Assembly: GCA_008973525.1 (NCBI GenBank)
Contig: WACJ01000514.1
Coordinates: 2,356,001 to 2,420,000, forward strand
Length of the DNA stretch: 64,000 nt
Direction of reading: 5' to 3'
DNA from: Stenopsyche tienmushanensis
Taxonomy: Eukaryota > Arthropoda > Insecta > Trichoptera > Stenopsychidae
In this document: piece by piece, positions 50,061-62,565 of the stretch
Position numbering within the stretch: the stretch's first letter is position 1
Layout: each line of letters starts with the position of its first letter
Notes under the pieces: model-generated
The model's database searches: none
What the model was told of the DNA's origin: nothing
What the model saw: only the letters and a program-made list of their open reading frames with translations
Position numbers and translations under genes: made by a program

Positions 50061-50411
50061 TTAGGGTGGTCCTTATTTTTCGACCATATTATTTTCTGCC
50101 CTTAAAATACGTGTTTTTTATTTAAAAATTAAAAAAAAGATTTTAGAGGTCTCTACCATAAGTCAAAGTTTCAGAAAAAAACTTCGTGTGGTCACTTAAC
50201 TATTAATCTGGCTTATTCATTCTGGTATATTTATTAATTTATTTTGAAGTGTAATAGCATGCAGAAAGTCTCATTACTTCACTACAGTCAACCCTCCTCC
50301 CCTTCCCCCCTTTTCTTAATTCTTTCCTGCGGGTACGTATTGAGATTGAGTCCTGCTCTGCTCTTAACTTCAAATTCAGAATTTTTTTAACCCAAAAAAG
50401 GATCACCCTAA
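50061..50411. mobile_element. 351-bp MITE, TA-flanked
   Basis: The ends are TTAGGGTGGTCCTTATTTTT and, reverse-complemented, TTAGGGTGATCCTTTTTTGG. A TA dinucleotide flanks both sides (50059-50060 and 50412-50413). There is no coding capacity. The termini resemble Tc1/mariner-type MITEs (TTAGGGTG start). The 57424-58037 mariner shares the TTAGG start, but the rest differs. Confidence 0.85.
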
Positions 50412-50559
50412 TATATATGCTTTGATTCTGAATTCTTTTACTAAAATAAGCAGATAGCTTCATCAAAATAGTAATTCTTATTAAGGTAACAAATTGGATA
50501 TGGGGTACTTTAAAGGGGTAGTTAAACTATTATAGAATTATTTGAATTTAAATGCTATG

Positions 50560-50695
50560 TAAATAGCGAATTTTTTATTATTTTAATATTATAACTTAAT
50601 TTTTGTTGCAAAGCTTATAGTCATAATCTTCAGTTTTGTCGGAAACCAGGTTAAACCTGGCACGAGGAACTTTGGCGAATATTGCTCCATAGTCA
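50560..50695 (+). repeat. Interspersed family, copy
   Basis: ATTATAACTTAATTTTTGTTGCAAA and GGAAACCAGGTTAAACCTGG correspond in order to 62940-62975 and 63045-63072 (AATTTAATTGTTGTTGCAAA, GGAAATCAGGGTAAACCTGG). The second block is a near-palindrome (CCAGGTTAAACCTGG). Confidence 0.6.
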
Positions 50696-53600
50696 TCATT
50701 TAAATCTGAATCTTTATTATGTAGGATCTAACCCGCGCTAACAACACTTGCTAAATTTAGATCGTTACCAAATCACTATGATTATTTAAGGACATTAAAT
50801 ATGATTCATGAATAATATGCGTATTTAACATGTTTTTTACTCTAATCTGCATAACAAGAATGTAAAATACGACATTCATTTATGTTACATCTAATAATTC
50901 GATATCATTTTAATTATACCAAAAGCTACACTGATATTTAAATATTTTATTAGATGGTAGTTTATGTATGTTTTTTTCATAGTCAATAAATCAGACAACT
51001 ACACCGACATGCTTGGAGCGTTTTGATTAACTTTTTTATGTAATCTCTAGTTAATGGTCCATACAAACTCAATGATGCTTAAACATCGTCTTCTTTGATA
51101 CAGTCTCGTATAATTCAACGAAATAGCCACTTGAAATATGTGAATGCTTAATGACGTATTTTATTTAACAATTTCTCCACGATCGGAAGTATACCATATT
51201 TCGCTTTCTTCCTCCGGGCACGTTTTGGCGGAGCGCGGCTAGTTAGGGGCTGATGATTCCTTCCCTAATTATATTTGCAATTTAAAGCGACGATCTTGGG
51301 AAGAGCAAGTTCTTCCCGCTGCCCCCCCTCAAGCCGCGCAATATAATTTTCTTTTATTATGAAAAAGGCGTGCGAGCGCTAAAAAAACCCGGGCCATCTG
51401 GAACTGTTCAAATGGCGTGCGATTAAATTTAATGTCTGTAAGTTATTAGTGTCCCGTGTAAATAAATAACGCCAAAGCCGGCCCTGTGCCCCTCCTGTGA
51501 CGATTATGGGAGGAGGGTCTCCGAAATGGGATTTCCATTTTGGAACTGCTTACCCGCGTTGAAAAATTTCTGGAATTTCCACGTTTTCTTTTATGTCGTC
51601 GGACTTCTAACGCACCGTTACGCATTTTTTCTTACGAATGCACCCGATTAAAGTATACTTTCTAAACGATAAAATCGTTTCATTTCTTACTTCGTCTGAT
51701 AAAGATATGTTAAAGAATCTAGAATATTTCAACTGTACTAAATCATTTTGAAATTTGGTATAACTACCCTTTTTTTTAAGAAATGGATATAACACATCGA
51801 AAGGAGACTATCGCTTATGGTAATTTAAAAAAATATACAAACGGTTTACATTTTGTGATGCCCTTATATTTAATTTATAACCACGTTAATGCAAATATCC
51901 CGTTGAATTGAAAGTAGGTCAGAGTACATTGAATTCATTTTACTTTGTATGCTTAAATGTGTATTATCTTTTCATAAGCAGTGTAATGTTAAAATAAAAA
52001 TCCTCAAACGAAATAGAAATGTAATACTGCTGTTATTACGAAATGAAAGGTGCTGATGCTTCATATTTTATGCATGAAAATGGTCTGAAACTAACGTCCA
52101 TTTGGTCTGAAACCAACAACGAAGCCTGTATTCCTTCCGGGGCATTCAAGTGTTTACTGCAAATAATGTTACTAACGCCTCTATTTTTTCTCAAAAAATG
52201 CATTGAAACTGTTTTCATATATTTCCAATGAAATTCCATTTAAATCGCGGCTTGAATTGTTAAACAGTCTGTCGAACGCAACTCAAAAAAAAATCGCAAA
52301 TATTTACATGCAACGTTAAATTTCATACTATTGAATTGCTTTGACCACAAACATTGCCGGACGTTTTAATGAAAATTTATTTATTTAAATGGCTTCATTT
52401 AATGATAGCTCGTTGCATGGAAAGCATTTTATTTGCTTGATTTTGAAATCCAAATGTGCTTAAAATTCCATGCGTATAATTTGAAAAATAAAATGCTATT
52501 TTAGAATTTGTAAAAATCTCTGGCGTTGCGAATCTTTAAGTATATCACGAAGTCAAACTTTTATTGTCTTTTTTGTCATTTGTTAGCCTGATGAAATTGT
52601 TCGCGTGCTTGACAGTGGGTGTAGCATGCGTCAGTATCATCATCAGATTTATGACGATTTTTTCTTGACAATTGGAAAAAAATGTATTAAATTTGATTTA
52701 TTGTTTTAGTCTAAAATTCTAATATATGGGGTGCATTTAATAAGCTGTAGTCTAAGCTGGCTTCGGCAGTGCTTTTAGCATACTATGTAACCTATTTGTA
52801 TAATGTATACTGCACGAATGAAGACATTTGCATTAGTGAGGTAAAACTGGAAGGACGTAATCTAGAGTGGTTTGTTTTCGGAAGTTGAGCATGATACTGA
52901 GATTACGCCTTCTTTCTCACTAGAATAAATTATTTTATCAATGTGGGTTGCCAGCGTTGATACACGGTTATAGAATATGAATAATTAATGTGTTAAGGCC
53001 TGTCTGAAGTTCAGAAGTGCTCAAAGAGTAATGGATATATGGCACATACATGTATCTTAGAAATAATAATATATGATCGCAAAAGACACACACGTACTCC
53101 AAATGCTTGCAATCTTGCTTTGTGCAATTTAAATTATAGGACATCTATGGACATCATCAGTATTTTTTTTTGTTACGAGGTGCATGTGTGAAGTGCATCT
53201 TCTGATGGATGAATAGTGTAGTGTGGCTGATGAGCCATATTCCGAAACATGATCAGATATTGAGATCGTCGTGCAATTAGAACTCCTATTTATAATTTAT
53301 AATTAGTGTTACTTGTAGTTTTCGTACATGAAACTAACGATTCTAAAACACTTACGATATGCATCGATATGCAATTGAATGCATTGTCGAGATAGTTCAG
53401 GTTCAAGCTGATCAGGTTTAGCATCATCAACTCTTCGGCTATTATACAGCAGCAGAGAGAATGCAGATCGTATTGTGATAAAAATATATTGTTCGCTATT
53501 TTAAGGCGCAAAGCTTAGGGTCTATAAAATCAAGAATTGGGACATTTAAGATATTTTATATTTCATAGAGGAAACGTATAATTGCATCAAGGATAACTTC

Positions 53601-54096
53601 TAAAGATAAATATAAATATAGCGACCTTCTCTAGCAAGACCCTTCAGAGTTTCTTTAGCAAAATATGCAATTTAACATATAATCAACTTGACAGAGGTAA
53701 ACATCTTGGTCCCTACTGTTCACTAGTGGGCGTTTAATCTTTTGTGGTAGGTGGTAGGGTTTTTGTCATGTTGTTACATCTATGAATTTAAATCTAGAGG
53801 AGGTTAAAAAATTCAAGATTTTTTAAACTTGAAGGCATGAATGGCTGAATGAAAAATGCTTTTACCTGAAACATTAAGGAGGCTCATACAATTTTGCAAT
53901 AAGAAATTAGATAAAACGAAGAAAGGAAACTGACAAAAATTAGATGATGCAAACTGACAAAAACTGCTGAAGATTTCCCAATTGTAATCAATCCAAATAC
54001 ATTTTTCTTTAGGTTGTGTAATTTAAAGCATTGGAGTTTAAAACTTGTTTTAAAGAAAATCCAATCGGAAAGGATCTCAATAAGTACCTGTAAAGT
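50696..54096. other. Gene-empty span with an island at 51.2-51.6 kb
   Basis: The island 51180-51600 contains GC-rich blocks (TTTTGGCGGAGCGCGGCTAG, CTGCCCCCCCTCAAGCCGCG) and few open frames; it looks like non-coding conserved sequence. Otherwise AT-rich without a gene. Confidence 0.45.
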
Positions 54097-54160
54097 AATC
54101 CTGTGACTTGTGACTGGTTAGACTTGTAACTTCATCTTGGGTTCAAATCTATAGCGATTA
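54097..54160 (+). repeat. tRNA-like relic (possible SINE head)
   Basis: TGACTGGTTAGA (54111-54122) resembles a polymerase III A box and GGTTCAAATCT (54140-54150) a B box, 29 bp apart. The segment between (CTTGTAACTTCATCTT) resembles an anticodon arm, but I could not fold a full cloverleaf. Not a functional tRNA call. Confidence 0.3.
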
Positions 54161-54464
54161 TCGACCACATTCCCAAAAACTTATATGGGCTTTGAAAACC
54201 ATGCTGAAATGATTGACAATGATTTTTAGAAGCAGCTATTATTAAAATTTACTAAAGAATTTTAAGAAATGTGTTAATGAAAAATAATTTCCCGAAATCA
54301 ATTTATATTTAAATTTAAAGAGAAAATTCTAGACATTTCCTTTGATCACCCAATGGTATATTAAGAACTTCGAGGACGGCTCGTATATCTCTATACTTTA
54401 ATCTTATTTGCTCCTTAATAAACTTAGGGATAAAGCTTATCGAAATTATCATTATTTTTAGATG

Positions 54465-54615
54465 ATATTTTAATTATTGTCGCAAATCTAATCACTAAAA
54501 GTCGCCTTTACATATATTTTTTAATCGTCCCAGTATTTAGGATAAATCAAGAAGAAATAGGATAAATTTAGGTCGTGAAGATCGATCATAAATATTAATA
54601 CTGCCGATTCCATGT
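54465..54615 (+). repeat. Interspersed family, copy
   Basis: Corresponds in order to 62950-63105: TTGTCGCAAATCTAATCACT, TTTTTTAATCGTCCCAGTAT, GAAGATCGATCATAAATATT and ACTGCCGATTCC. Divergence is about 25-30 percent by eye. Confidence 0.65.
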
Positions 54616-57423
54616 TTTTATAAGTAAATTCTTCTAAGAGTTCATCTATACGTTAACATGCGGTTGTCAAACTGATTTGGCTCAATAGAATTCATTTCTC
54701 AGAGCCACAAAATTATGAGCTCGACAGCCTTGTATGCTCAGGACAGCTCTAATATGAAAACAGACTAAGATGTATTACACGAAAAAAACAACATATTTTC
54801 ACATGTCTGTCTGTCTGTCCACACGAACGTTGAAAGTCGTGTCCGACTGTCGACATTCCGCCACGCTGTACATCGTGCTCGCAAAAATCCCGCCTGTCGG
54901 CTTTTAAAGAATAGCCACTTGTTGGTGTTGTGGGTTTTATTTCCAAGAACTTTTATCATAAAAGCATGCCGATGAAAGTCGATTTAATTAAAATTAATAA
55001 AATATGTAATATATCCTTCAACTTTCACCTCTTGTCAGTTGTTTCTATGTCCGGTGCGCAATAAATGCGGGGATTATGCGGACAACAAATCCGAATAATT
55101 TTCCACCGCCCCATATATCCTTTAATTAAAATTGTTAATCCTCTTTTGACCAATTTACTTATTATGGACGCGGAAAAATTCATCAGAGTCGTAACTCCGT
55201 CAGGGGGCGACATTAGAGATGGGGTGAAAAATTTCGCTTCCCTTTTACTATTTAACATTTCAACGAGTATAATCCGTGAAGTTGTGCGAGAATTATGGTT
55301 CTGGAATTCTCACGTAGCTTTTTTGCAGAGGATTACGTAGATATTTTTTGTCTGCTTACCCTTCGTATATTACACGGGTGAGCAGCAATCATAGTGCCGA
55401 ATTGAAGAGGAGCCTCTAAATTCCTCTTAAAAACATCCAGACCGATTTCATCTCTGCTGAAAATATATAATTGCTGAAAGAAAATCCTCTTTGACTATAT
55501 TATAATATATTTATTTTTATTTTGTTTCAGGACTGTTTGAATCAGCATGTAACGTAAGTTTTTAACATGTTATCTTTTAATTATCATTTGATAAATAATG
55601 CTATCCCGTGGTTTTGAAGATTTATCTCATTTTTTAAATTGTTTCTCGCATACTGTAGGTTGTTTAGTGGAGGTGTGATAACTACTGATAAATGGCAGTA
55701 GTCTTTACATAAAAATGAGACATATTTACAACTATGATACACATGTTTGTACAGCGTATTATCACGTTGATTACATACTTTTGGTTAAACAATATTCTCG
55801 AGATAATCTCTTCCTATATGGTTCTTTGTTTGTGGAATGAACGTTTAAGACGTTATCTGTGATGACATCCCCTATATCCTGTACCAAATGATATTTATCT
55901 CGGAGGCAGATTTTTTATGATTGGATACAAGCAGTTCGTATGCAATGTTTTTAAGTATCAAAGAATATTTTAAAAAATGTTTCATTCCTTTGATGTCTTT
56001 GTGAGATGACATATTCGATATGGGCGTAGCGTTTTACGGCATGCGTTAAACGCTCCGGTGTCTCGCAAGTCAAAGGTTTTAATACTCGACATTTTTCGAA
56101 CTTACCCCTGCATGCTGTATTTCCATATTAAATTTTTAACTCAGGCACTGTCTGTAGTTTAGAGTTGTAAAATGAATACTTTAAAGGTTTTTCATAAAGA
56201 ATTTACATTTAAAATTGAACGTTAAACAAATATGGTTTGCTTTCAATTAATTTCATTTATAACTAACATCATAATTTAAAAGGGAAAAAGTGGAGAATCT
56301 AACAAAGTACGCTTTAAATTCCATTATTGCTTTAAATGTTGGTATAACACATCACTCAATAAGTTTGTGGGATTTTTTTCACTTTAAACTTTTTTCATCA
56401 TTATTTCTGAAAAATTTTCGCAATTTCAACACAACAATTGACATATACAATTTGAAAGTGAAATTTCAGCTTTAATATGTTGTAGCTCGCATTTAAATTG
56501 AATATTATATTATTAAATTGAGTATTCCATATGAGGATTTTTGTTATTTCAAAGAGACACATGTGCGAATTTTTAAGAAGTCTGAAATAAAGTCACGTCT
56601 AACATTCGATCAAAATTTAGCAAAGAGGAAAACAAGTCGTTGCAGTATCCAATTTAGATAGAATTTCAAACTCGGGCTTTAGACATGCAAAGAAAGGGGC
56701 ATTTATTCATGAGGTGTTGTGTTTTTTGAATGAAAATTCAAATTTTATTACAAGAAAACGCCAGTAATTTGATAAAGTGCTTAATTTCATTCTTGTTTGC
56801 GCATCCTTCTTCTCTTCCACCCTTGCTCTCGACCTCCGCTTCTTTTATGCGGGATATTTGTTGCGCTCACCTTTAAAATACACCCCTTACGGTATTTCTT
56901 ACATTTTCCGCCCGTTATTGGCTGGCAGTCATGGCGGTGGTGTTCCTCCTCATCTGTCTTCTCTTCGTATTCCGCTTTTGTCTCCGGGAATCTCTCGTCC
57001 CGGTCTTTCGCCGTATTTTTCATACGAGTCTGAAAACAATGTTCGCTTTCAATTCGACGGGGATATTTTCTTAAGTATCTCGTTAAATCGTTGTCTGGCC
57101 TAGTGCTTTTCTCCTTTCTTCTTCTTAACTTTTAACTCCGTCCCGGCTACATCAAAGGGTCATTAAATCAACAGTATTTATAGAGCCATTAGTTAAAGCG
57201 TCGAGTTTTTAATGTCGAATAAATAATTGAGTCGCTCCTTACGTATGGTCTCCGTGTGCACTTCTAGGGCTGCTTTAAAATGTTCGCTTTTTATTTTAGG
57301 AATTGTTGACTATAAAGAAAATAAGACTATTTAAATAAGTGCTTTTGAATCACTATAAATATGATATAATCAGCCATAGTGAACCTGCACACAAGATAAT
57401 TCGGTATGTAGATAATTGATATA
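54616..57423. other. Mostly non-coding; islands at 54.8, 55.1 and 56.9 kb
   Basis: Island 55020-55420 holds overlapping open frames on both strands and a TTTAATTAAAATTG homeodomain-type core (~55122). It lies directly upstream of the 55531-55553 microexon candidate. Island 56780-57110 is pyrimidine-rich and open in several frames at once; its 108-codon frame starts MLNFILVCASFFSSTLAL, which looks like a signal peptide, but no domain follows. A (TCTG)n stretch occurs at ~54804-54817. Confidence 0.4.
55531..55553 (+). other. Candidate 23-nt microexon
   Basis: A strong acceptor (TTTATTTTTATTTTGTTTCAG, ending 55530) is followed by 23 nt and then a consensus donor GTAAGT (55554). Two of three frames are open: DCLNQHV and LFESACN. 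Microexons with strong flanking sites occur in insect neuronal and cytoskeletal genes. No other exon of a host gene is recognisable in the window, so the call rests on splice signals alone. Confidence 0.25.
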
Positions 57424-58037
57424 TTAGGTTTTCACATAAGTTTCTTTCGCAAATGAACACAGATCTAATCATAGCCATGGTCGAAAAAAACCCGCGATAT
57501 ACTGTTCGCGAAATAGCTAACAAGTTAGAAATTCCACAAACATCCGTCCATAATCATCTGACAAAATTGGGCTACATCTATCGTTCAGATGTGTGGCTTC
57601 CTCATGAACTGATTGATTCAAATAAACTTCAGCGTATTTCAACATGCGATCTTCTTCTCCAATGACACAATAGCCAACCTTTTTTTAAGTTGGATACTCT
57701 ATGAGAATATCCAACGTAAACGGTCTTGGACCAAGGGTACAGAAGCTTTAACTGTAGCTAAACCTGGCCTACATCTACAATTATTTCTTTCATTGAAAAA
57801 TTCTTTACGTGGTAAAAATTTTAATTCAAAAAATGATATAAAAATGTACCTTGATCAATATTTTGCCAACAAACCTGGGAAATTTTGGCAAGAAGGCATT
57901 ATGAGGCTTCCGGAGAGATGGAGAATGATAATAGAACAGAATGGATCATATATTATTCAATAAATTTTGATGTAATACAAATTATTTTATATTTTTTTCT
58001 TAATATGAAAACGAAAGAAACTTATAGGACACCCTAA
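57424..58037 (+). mobile_element. Internally deleted mariner (614 bp), irritans-like
   Basis: The ends are TTAGGTTTTCACATAAGTTT and, reverse-complemented, TTAGGGTGTCCTATAAGTTT, continuing CTTTCG in both. TA flanks each side (57422-57423 and 58038-58039). The inverted-repeat sequence is of the irritans-type mariner style. The element is about half the normal length and keeps pieces of transposase on the plus strand. Confidence 0.9.
57453..57963 (+). pseudogene. Mariner transposase, deleted and frameshifted
   Basis: The first frame (57453-57665) reads NTDLIIAMVEKNPRYTVREI onward and covers the second helix-turn-helix (IPQTSVHNHLTKLGYIYRSD, then VWLPHEL). After a frame change, WILYENIQRKRSWTKG matches the segment just past the first catalytic Asp, but the DEKW box itself is gone. 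A large internal deletion then removes the HDNARPH and SPDLAPSDY boxes. The frame resumes with the C-terminal part (YFANKPGKFWQEGIMRLPER, then W) to the stop at 57963. The N-terminal first helix-turn-helix is also missing. None of the three catalytic Asp remains, so the element cannot self-mobilise. Confidence 0.88.
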
Positions 58038-58189
58038 TATAAAGATACCATTTTTTAAAACTAGTACCTTGATTTATGTTCATTATTGAATTAAGTGGCT
58101 TGTGTTAATCTACATAAGATTGTTAAAATTATGTATTTAATAAAATACGTCGTGTAAAAGCTTTTCTGACGATAGCCATCAGACTATTT

Positions 58190-58460
58190 AAACGGTAAAA
58201 ATATCCTTCCCACATACTACCGTCAGTCGACACAAATATATTAATACCCTTTCTGCGTAAAAAGTGTTGATTGATGGTGTTGTTCTGCAGATTTTTATCA
58301 AAGAATAGAAGAATTATTGATAGTAGTTAAAGTTAAACGATTTACATTTTACACAACCATTTATTTTTTGTAAGCCAAGCATCAATAATACGGGAAAATT
58401 GAAATCAAAGCTGAGATTTTATTAATTGGTGCATTTTAAGAACCAATCTTTATTGATGGT
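58190..58460. repeat. Two-copy family with piggyBac-type end, copy 2
   Basis: Same-strand copy of 46030-46400 (see there). Shared blocks include ATATTAATACCCTTTCTGCG, TGTTGATTGATGGTGTTGTT, GCCAAGCATCAATAATACGG and TTGGTGCATTTTAAG. Confidence 0.6.
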
Positions 58461-61400
58461 AAATCTACTTCTTTTCCACAAAATATTTTTTGTCTTTCAT
58501 TTACATCTGTGATTGTGATTTTAAGGCTTAAGTTCTTTTAAATTCAAGTTTTTCATAATAGATTTGAAGCTTGTTTGATTTTTATTTTAAAACTATTTCC
58601 ATTGAACTATTTCAATTCCAGATTCGAGAAGCTAATGTAACTTTCCTACTGCGATACAAATATCGAATATGGAAGTAAGTGTATGCAGTTTCTTCGAATG
58701 CTTTTTTTTGTTGTTGTTACTCTAGTTCAGCTTTCTAGGGCAAAGTTTTCCTCTTGCATGTCCAAAATCTCGATTTTCCATTTTTCCGTTCGCAACTTTT
58801 ATATTGCAAACTATGTCTCCAAACTGCATCGCATTTCGCTCGCATACATTACCTGCGATTTTCCGGGAAATGGGCCGTTTTCACATTCAAACTGCACGCC
58901 AGTCGCCTCCATTTGGCCCGCTCTCCCGAATGGAAGTTTTCCGTATATCGAAGCCGTGTATGCTTTTAAACAAAAGCGATCCAAATTGGCGAGACGAGAT
59001 CTTCATTCAAATATTTTGGTACCGGCTATCTCACGTGTGGAATCTTCTATCGCGTCCCCATCTTCCTTGCGCGTCCTGTATGTGCGTGTTGTGCGTATTT
59101 TTCATTGCGTAATAAAAAAGGATGTTCACGTCGTAAAGTAGCTGTCGCCTATTGTTATCGTGGATAAACGGGATATTTTGTTGTTATAACTGTTGATAAT
59201 GGTAATAGAGATAGGACGAAAGGATATCCGTGTTGGTTCCAGGAATTTTCTCATGTTATTTAACAGCTTTCTAATTGTGTTCTGTGAAATCGCAAACATT
59301 ATAAAATCCAATTGTTTCTATTAAAATCTATTAACATATAAGAAAATTGTTAACATATATCGCGAAAACACCCCTCGATACATTAATTCAGGCGATCTTG
59401 ATGGTTATGCTGCCTTCAATATCGAATGCATGAGGAGATAAATATTCGAAGGGGATGATATGAATGGGGGACCCCTTCTCATAATTGGATATTGAAGAGG
59501 CCCTATTTCTGCAGTAGTCAGTGTTTTTATTAATTATAAAAATAAAATTGAACAGGGTTGCTTTTTAATTGCAGATTGAATATATTCTATATTCGAATAT
59601 GATAAAATGTTTCTCCAGCTTATTTCATGAAATTCACAATAGAATACATACTGAAATAATAAGGGGTTCAACGTACGGGTAGCAACGTTTAATTAATTTA
59701 CGACAAACTCTATAAGGTATGCCAAAATATTATATTTAGGAAAAACGAATGTTAAATTATCCAATTTGAATGATGACGCATTTTTATTCCAATTGCATTA
59801 CAATGTATACATTAATTATTTTACATGTTCTTAAATTATTTTAATTAAATTTACATTCATTGCTGTTTGACCCGAATTTTCAAGCTATTTTAATGAGATA
59901 TTGATTTTCAAACAACGACGACTATGAACGATTCGCAGACGACATTTTAACTCTTCATTTTCATAATTAATGCTTAAAAAAATGTTAACGCAGAATATTT
60001 TGCAAATTTGATTTCATACAAAATTTTAGTTAGGGTCAAATTTGCTATAATATAACAGCCAAATATAAACTTGTTTATCCGAAACGAGATTGGAAAAATT
60101 ATAAAAAACATATATTCTGTTATTTTTCTGTCATCTTCTATAGATGTCAAATGAAACCGAGAGCGTATGTTACTTATAAAAGAATAGTTATTTCTGATCA
60201 TTATATGACAAACATGTCTCGATTAGAGCATTAATATACAATTATTAGCAAACGAATATTGTCATATTGCCAATTTTCAATATAAGCACAAAACTGTTAT
60301 TGAAACATTGAATATTTTATCCAAAATTTATAGATGTTGTATTTGAAAGAAATATCATGCGGAAATCCATATTTGTAAACTTGATTTAAAAGCTGGTAAT
60401 GTTTTGCAATTTTTACACTGTAGATCTATCTATGATATTAAGCAGGCTGTGTGGCAAGAATTGAAATACATATTTATTATAATTTTAAAGTTTATTGTGC
60501 TTTCACATGTATGTTGTTCGTTGTGTTATTTAATTTAATGAACGTGCGGTTAATCAATAAAAAGTAAGGTTGACATGTTAACAAATTTTACTACACACTT
60601 CGAAAGAAGGTCTCTTTTTATCGAGATCTCCTCCTACGGGAGACGGTTCAGTCTCGGACTTTGTTCATTCGGTCATAAACGAAATTTACGAGAGTTTGAA
60701 TAACCCCGAAGAATGTGGTTGCTTTTGTCCCATATAGAAATGCAATTTAAAAATTACATGCGAGTGACTCGTTATAGTAAAGACGGTGTAATTGCCGAGC
60801 CGTTTCGGAGGATCATATTGTTGTGAAGGCCTCGATCGTTACAGGCGCAAACTTTCGTCCAAGTTTATCTTGATTAATTTCGTGATGTAGGCGGCGTCTT
60901 TACAAAGCCACCATCACCGGTCACTTTTGAACCATCGGTGCTCTTTAATCATCTCATAATGATGCACGTCGGTTCGAAGATGAAACCAAGTTCAATGTTG
61001 AAAAAATATCTCGGACGATCCGAGACGAATGTCAGCCTCTGCGTGACCGTGGACGATTGGTGCTAATTGGGTTTGTGCGATTGCTCTCCTCTTTAAGCTC
61101 TCATCACATTCGACGCGAATAGATTGATTTGATCATTCAGGATTTGTGTTATTGTGCGATTCTTGGATTCGGGGATGCATCCTGTGCATGTTTCAGTAAT
61201 TAATTGATATTTATATCTGGCGTTCCAGTCGCATCCTTGTCAGCAGCTGGTGCACTTCTCGCCGCCAAAGCTCTTTTGAGAAGATGCCGACAAGGATAGT
61301 CTTATTTATTCTCAACACCACATCATGCCGTTACTGGCTTTCCCTTGTTAAAGATGCCCGGGCTACGGACAATATTTCATTTACCGAACACAATGCACCA

Positions 61401-62565
61401 GCCCGATATCGCGTTGCAACAGAAGCGCTGTATTGTGCATATTACATTTCAAAATTGGAGACGCTATTCACTATTGTGTAGCTCCCTCATTTGAATTTGC
61501 TCTGGGAATTCATCTAGTTTTCCGCAAGTATGGATAGGGAGGTGTAAACATGTTATTTGCTTGTTATCATTTGAATTAACCCTTTAACATTAGAGATGAA
61601 TGCTCGTTCGGTGCTCAAAGACAGCATCCGCAAATTTCATTCTTTAGCGGCACATCTTTCACAGAAGCAGTTCTGTAAATAATACATTCTCTGTGCCATG
61701 TCAAAATATAATTCAACAGTATGCTTAATACGTTCGTCGCCCAGCATGAATCGGTTTTGTTTCTCACGGGGCCCAAATTCGATAGTCGGAGCGTAAACAG
61801 AAGGAATAGCGATGCAATATTATAAACGGGATAAACATGGACGACATATGGCTCATCTTCTCTCAGGTGTTGTTTTATCTTAGATCGATAAGCTTGAATC
61901 TACTATTAGTTTGATTAACAAAAAAAAGTGAAGATAAGTAAGTGCGAATAGACAAGGGTAGGAATGCAAGTTTCGAGGTCGATCTCGAAAGATATTTAGA
62001 CAGTTATCATCTGGAAGACATTATAGAAAGACGTTCGTAATGTTAAAATTTGTAAATCGTAGAAATACGTAACAGTTAAACACTGGATTCGCTTTTCAGA
62101 CACTTTTTGACTGACTGACAAATTCTCAATCTTCAGGAAGCGGAAAATGTAAAAAGGGTTGCAAAATATTGTCCTGATTGTCCAAAATCACCTCATAAGT
62201 GTTTGAATTGTTTTAATGAATAGATGGTAACATAATATAAAGTTATTTTAATTTTATGTCTTTATATGTTATATATTTTTGTATTCTGTTTATTTTATAT
62301 TTGCATGTGCTAATTCCATTAAATAGAAAATAAATTACTTGTTAAATCGTATTTAAATGGAGGAATAAAACGTTCTCCGTATACGGTGGACGGGGCGAGG
62401 AACAAGTTAAAAGCCATGTGTAAGATCGCAACTGCTTGTCTTACTTGTTGTATTTTAGATGTATTGGAAAAGAATGTCGTTTTGTAAAAATTATAACATA
62501 TGATATTTATAATGGTCAAAGTCAGTAAATTTTTCACGCCAACCCTTAGATGTGTATGACCTTAC
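58461..62565. other. Gene-poor span; islands at 58.7-59.1 and 60.6-61.5 kb
   Basis: In 58683-59141 three plus-strand frames are open together (152, 71 and 102 codons). The longest begins MQFLRMLFFVVVTLVQLSRA, hydrophobic like a signal peptide, but with no recognisable domain afterwards. This pattern suggests stop-poor non-coding sequence rather than a gene. The 60600-61500 block is the longest balanced-composition stretch in the right half and contains no long frame; it looks like conserved regulatory sequence. A TTAACCCTTTAACATT motif at ~61576 resembles a piggyBac-type end. Confidence 0.4.

Noticed and set aside
54097..54160. Functional tRNA gene
   Set aside because: A- and B-box-like motifs exist, but a complete cloverleaf with an acceptor stem could not be built.
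56777..57103. 108-aa frame with a signal-peptide-like start
   Set aside because: Another plus-strand frame and a minus-strand frame are open across the same pyrimidine-rich stretch, and no domain follows the hydrophobic start.
58683..59141. 152-aa frame with a hydrophobic N-terminus
   Set aside because: Three plus-strand frames are open together, there is no recognisable motif, and there is no supporting splice or codon signal.
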